From: Notospermus geniculatus
Taxonomy: Eukaryota; Nemertea; Pilidiophora; Heteronemertea; Lineidae
Direction of reading: 5' to 3'
DNA length: 64,000 nt
NCBI GenBank assembly: GCA_002633025.1
Contig: NMRB01001135.1
Location: 89,443-153,442, forward strand
Every line of letters begins with the position of its first letter. Position 1 is the first letter of the stretch. The position numbers were made by a program, and so were the translations under genes. Below, in pieces: positions 61,272 to 64,000 of this stretch. The notes under the pieces are model-generated. The model was not told where the DNA came from and ran no database searches. It saw only the letters and a program-made list of their open reading frames with translations.

Positions 61272-63250
61272 ACCTTATTTTTCGGAAAGTACCATACCCC
61301 TAGTGTCAGAAAAACCTTTAAGCCAAGTCAGCAATTTCAGCTTTATGGTAGAAAATGGCCCCTGAATATGGGAATGCCCGCTGAATAATGGCGCCCAAAT
61401 TACGGGGTAGGGGAAATGAAAAACGGCATATCTCTGCAATGGTTTGATAGAATTCAACAAATGACCACTCAAAATGTTGCTTTTGGAAAGCCCTTTCGGA
61501 TGACACACAATTTATGCAAATGAGATTATTATGTGGGTCATCAGGGGTCAAAAGGTCATAAATTTTTCACCTTGCCCAAAATTTGGGTACTGGCCAAATA
61601 AACCTTAACAGATTTTGAGGAAATCTGTTTTACCCCCGGGGAACTGGTTCATTTCAACGTGAATGGATCATAAAATCAATGTTGGGTTACAAAATGGGAA
61701 TATCTTTGCCGAGTAAGGTATGCCACTAAACGATTTCTGACCCTTTTGGGCGATTCCATGAAAAGGTGGACAAAATAAGCAAAAGTTCAGAATGCCCCAA
61801 TTCAAGTTGTATTGGTCATTTTCATAAGTTGACATTCCCTTCTTTCAGGAATTAAAAGATTTATGATCAAAAAGTCTTGTATATCAATTTTTTAACCCTT
61901 TACATATCAGGGTACCTAATTTAAGACAAATTCTGTGAATTCTCACTAATCTTTTACCCAGGCTGTCTCCACTGGTAACTGTTACAGCAACTGTCATTTA
62001 CCCTGAATAGATAGTGGATGGTAAGGTTGTATTGCCACCAGCCATAGATTAAGTTTGGGCCTTTTCCACATTTCAATAATTTGGATTGAAATTTGCGAAG
62101 TCACAGTGTCCCGTACGACACCAAAAACTACTATTTATGTCTGTAGCATTTGTTCAGTATGATGTACAACAGTGATAATTAATATTCTCTGAGTGTTAGT
62201 CATGAGCAACAATATTATCCATAATTTGTTGAATTTGCTGTCTTGGTTATGATCAGAAAGCAGATAATTAGCTGTCCCGTACGACACTTTTGTCCCGTAC
62301 GACACCATTGTCCCGTACTATTTTTATGTTGAAAATAACTTTCAATAGATCTCGGATATTTTATTAGCAGCATATTGTGTGCTGTTTTGTAACATTCTAC
62401 ATTATGCATCAGATTTGAATTTCAGAGTTTAGTCTTAGGAGAAAACATACTTTTTAACTTGAAAATGCATTTTGCTGTTGTGGTGTTCATTGTTGCTGCT
62501 GTTTCAAGAATTTACATAATGTTTTGCTGTTGTTTTCAGTTTAAAATAAAGTTCACTTCACCTGTACAAATATTCCACCTCATATTAAGCTTCACTTCTA
62601 CTGGGAACCAATATTATTGCTGCCTTAGGGCGCTGGACAAATGTGTCCCGTACGACACTTTTTTGCTTGTCCCGTACGACACCACACATTTTTTAGCTTA
62701 GCTACACAACTAAAAGCAAGAAAAGGGAAAGTGATTGTCAGTTAGCTAGAGGATCTACTATGTGATATTATATGGTCCATTTGAAGTCAGTTGCTATAAC
62801 CAGTTCACAGACTTTTTCAGCTATGTAATGCAAGGTCAAAACTGGTGTCCACTTTGATGTCCCGTACGACACCGAACATTTCTTTTAATTACTGATCAGT
62901 CAAACAATTAACATTCCAAGTGTTGGTGTCCCTGTGTACCTCTCCTACTTCTACATCCTTGCAATACATTTAATCCCAACTTTCTTAAACATGTTAAAAG
63001 ATCTGGGTGGGACAGGAGAAAAGCTACTCCAAATGTCCCGTACGACACCTCATGGAATCGCCCTTTTTCATTTTTTTGTAAATTTTGCCTTGTCCAGTCA
63101 AAACTACATAAAATTGGATGTCTCTGCTTTGATTTGTCAGAATTAAGTCAATTACCCCTCAAATTGTTGCTTATGGAAAGCTCTTTTTGCTGATAACACA
63201 GTTTATGTAGATTAAATCATTATGTAGGTCGTCAGAGGTCAAGAGATCAA
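61272..63250 (+). repeat. Region flanked by diverged direct repeats and holding the CCCGTACGACA cluster
   Basis: 61472-61560 and 63159-63250 are diverged direct copies (GTTGCTTTTGGAAAGC / GTTGCTTATGGAAAGC, then TTATGTGGGTCATCAGGGGTC / TTATGTAGGTCGTCAGAGGTC). They bracket 1.6 kb of AT-rich non-coding DNA with the repeated 14-mer below. Could be one repeat unit and a half, or an element with direct ends; no ORF. Confidence 0.5.
62107..63047 (+). repeat. Cluster of TGTCCCGTACGACA motifs
   Basis: Seven exact copies start at 62107, 62273, 62291, 62644, 62668, 62858 and 63034, plus a partial TGTCCCGTACTA at 62309. All are on the same strand, nearly all followed by CC or CT, with irregular spacing (18 to 335 bp). 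The flanks are unrelated AT-rich sequence. I found no copy elsewhere in the window. A homotypic binding-site cluster or interspersed micro-repeat are both possible. Confidence 0.8.
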
Positions 63251-64000
63251 GTCCTAGCGTTCTAGTAGGCACCGGGGGCTTGATCTGTGAGAATCTCCAC
63301 AATACTTCAGACATGTCAGAAATCTGTCTTTATTCAGAATAATCAACTGAAATCAACGCCAGTCCCTTCAGGATCACCATGGGGTACCTGCATGTACTCT
63401 GATTCCGTCAATATTGGTCAGTTGTCCTGGCTCCCGCACCCCATCTGATGGATCTACGACCAAGCAGGGCCTAACTAGGCATTGAAACTGTGGTACTTCT
63501 TTTTTAGCTGATCACCAATTTGAGGTCATGCATGTCATGTGGGTCACATGGCATGCATGGATGCATGATGAAGGTTGCCACACCCAAGGCCACACCCATC
63601 ATGCCCATTTTATATTTGATCATTTTCCTCCAAATTAATGAGTTTCATTTGAAGTCTAAGGTGAAAGACATAGTAAACCCCAAAAAATACAACTGCAGTC
63701 AAATTTTAATGTAGCAGTAGGCCTAAGCATGCTAAGCCACTGGTAAAAGTGCAGGCTTGCTGCATGCGCTCATCTCATGCGCTGCAGTGCATAGTCTAGG
63801 GCCTAATGGCTGTGCATGCACATATTATGCATGCCTAAGTCAGGGTTCTGCCGATGCTGGTCGGCGCCGGACGGCCCGGTCCAGGACGCAGAAATGCCGA
63901 CCGGCACTCTAGACTGGTTGTATTTCTGGGAAAAGTGAATTCTAGAAGCATTTTTGAGGAAAAGCAGGCAAACCACTTTTTCTGGGGTAGTTTTTCACGC
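63251..64000. other. Intergenic, no supported gene
   Basis: GCATGCATGGATGCATGATG-type words (63550-63570 and 63720-63840) and GGCCTA motifs. No ORF of interest. Confidence 0.35.

Noticed and set aside
62107-63047. CRISPR-like array from the TGTCCCGTACGACA repeats
   Set aside because: Spacing is irregular (18 to 335 bp), the repeat is only 14 bp, and the context is eukaryotic.

Overview
This window looks like nuclear DNA from a marine invertebrate, most likely a deuterostome (echinoderm, hemichordate or lancelet). The basis is an intronless DUF229-type gene, exon-like segments with GT/AG borders, abundant TAGGCCTA words, tRNA-derived SINEs, and many kinds of eukaryotic transposon (Penelope-like, Helitron, tyrosine-recombinase, LTR, LINE, Tc1-like and numerous palindromic MITEs). 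The exact clade is an inference. There is one assembly gap (29220-29998) and four isolated N calls. Nothing bacterial, no CRISPR and no operon was seen.

Host-like genes are few. At the left end a complete 660-codon ORF on the minus strand (1508-3490) encodes a membrane-anchored DUF229/sulfatase-fold protein. In the middle, two plus-strand exon-like segments stand out from the repeats: 32147-32306 (cysteine spacing like PAN/Apple) and 38420-38592 (unknown extracellular-type sequence). Their splice phases do not match, so they would need further exons between them if they belong to one gene.

The rest is layered mobile DNA. 0-14.7 kb: palindromic MITEs, two SINE families, a duplicated block, and a pair of inverted arms about 600 bp long. 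14.8-20.7 kb: a solo-LTR-like unit, then a broken Helitron interrupted by two MITEs, a 1.5-kb TA-flanked element and a Penelope-like tail. 23-24.2 kb: two tandem copies of a palindromic element packed with GCGA/TCGC words. 25.6-28.6 kb: a tyrosine-recombinase element with split direct repeats in the order A1-ORF-B1-A2-B2, as in Ngaro/DIRS elements, but with no reverse transcriptase. 35-41 kb: a satellite of about 141 bp, a LINE fragment and long inverted-repeat elements. 43.5-52 kb: two long-TIR Tc1-like elements around a minus-strand Penelope-like copy that has been opened by three insertions. 52.6-56.2 kb: a mosaic of duplicated blocks around a gene-fragment inverted repeat. 56.9-60.0 kb: a nearly complete Penelope-like element (reverse transcriptase plus GIY-YIG endonuclease, one frameshift) bounded by a 14-bp direct repeat. 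62.1-63.1 kb: an unexplained cluster of a 14-bp motif.

The Penelope-like tails share a structured motif that resembles a hammerhead ribozyme core (CTGANGA, stem II, GAA, short stem III). It recurs at eight or more places and ties the scattered tails into one family. The most unusual observations are the RT-less split-direct-repeat recombinase element, these ribozyme-like tails, the TGTCCCGTACGACA cluster, and the inverted repeat whose two arms both carry an exon-like segment and splice donor.
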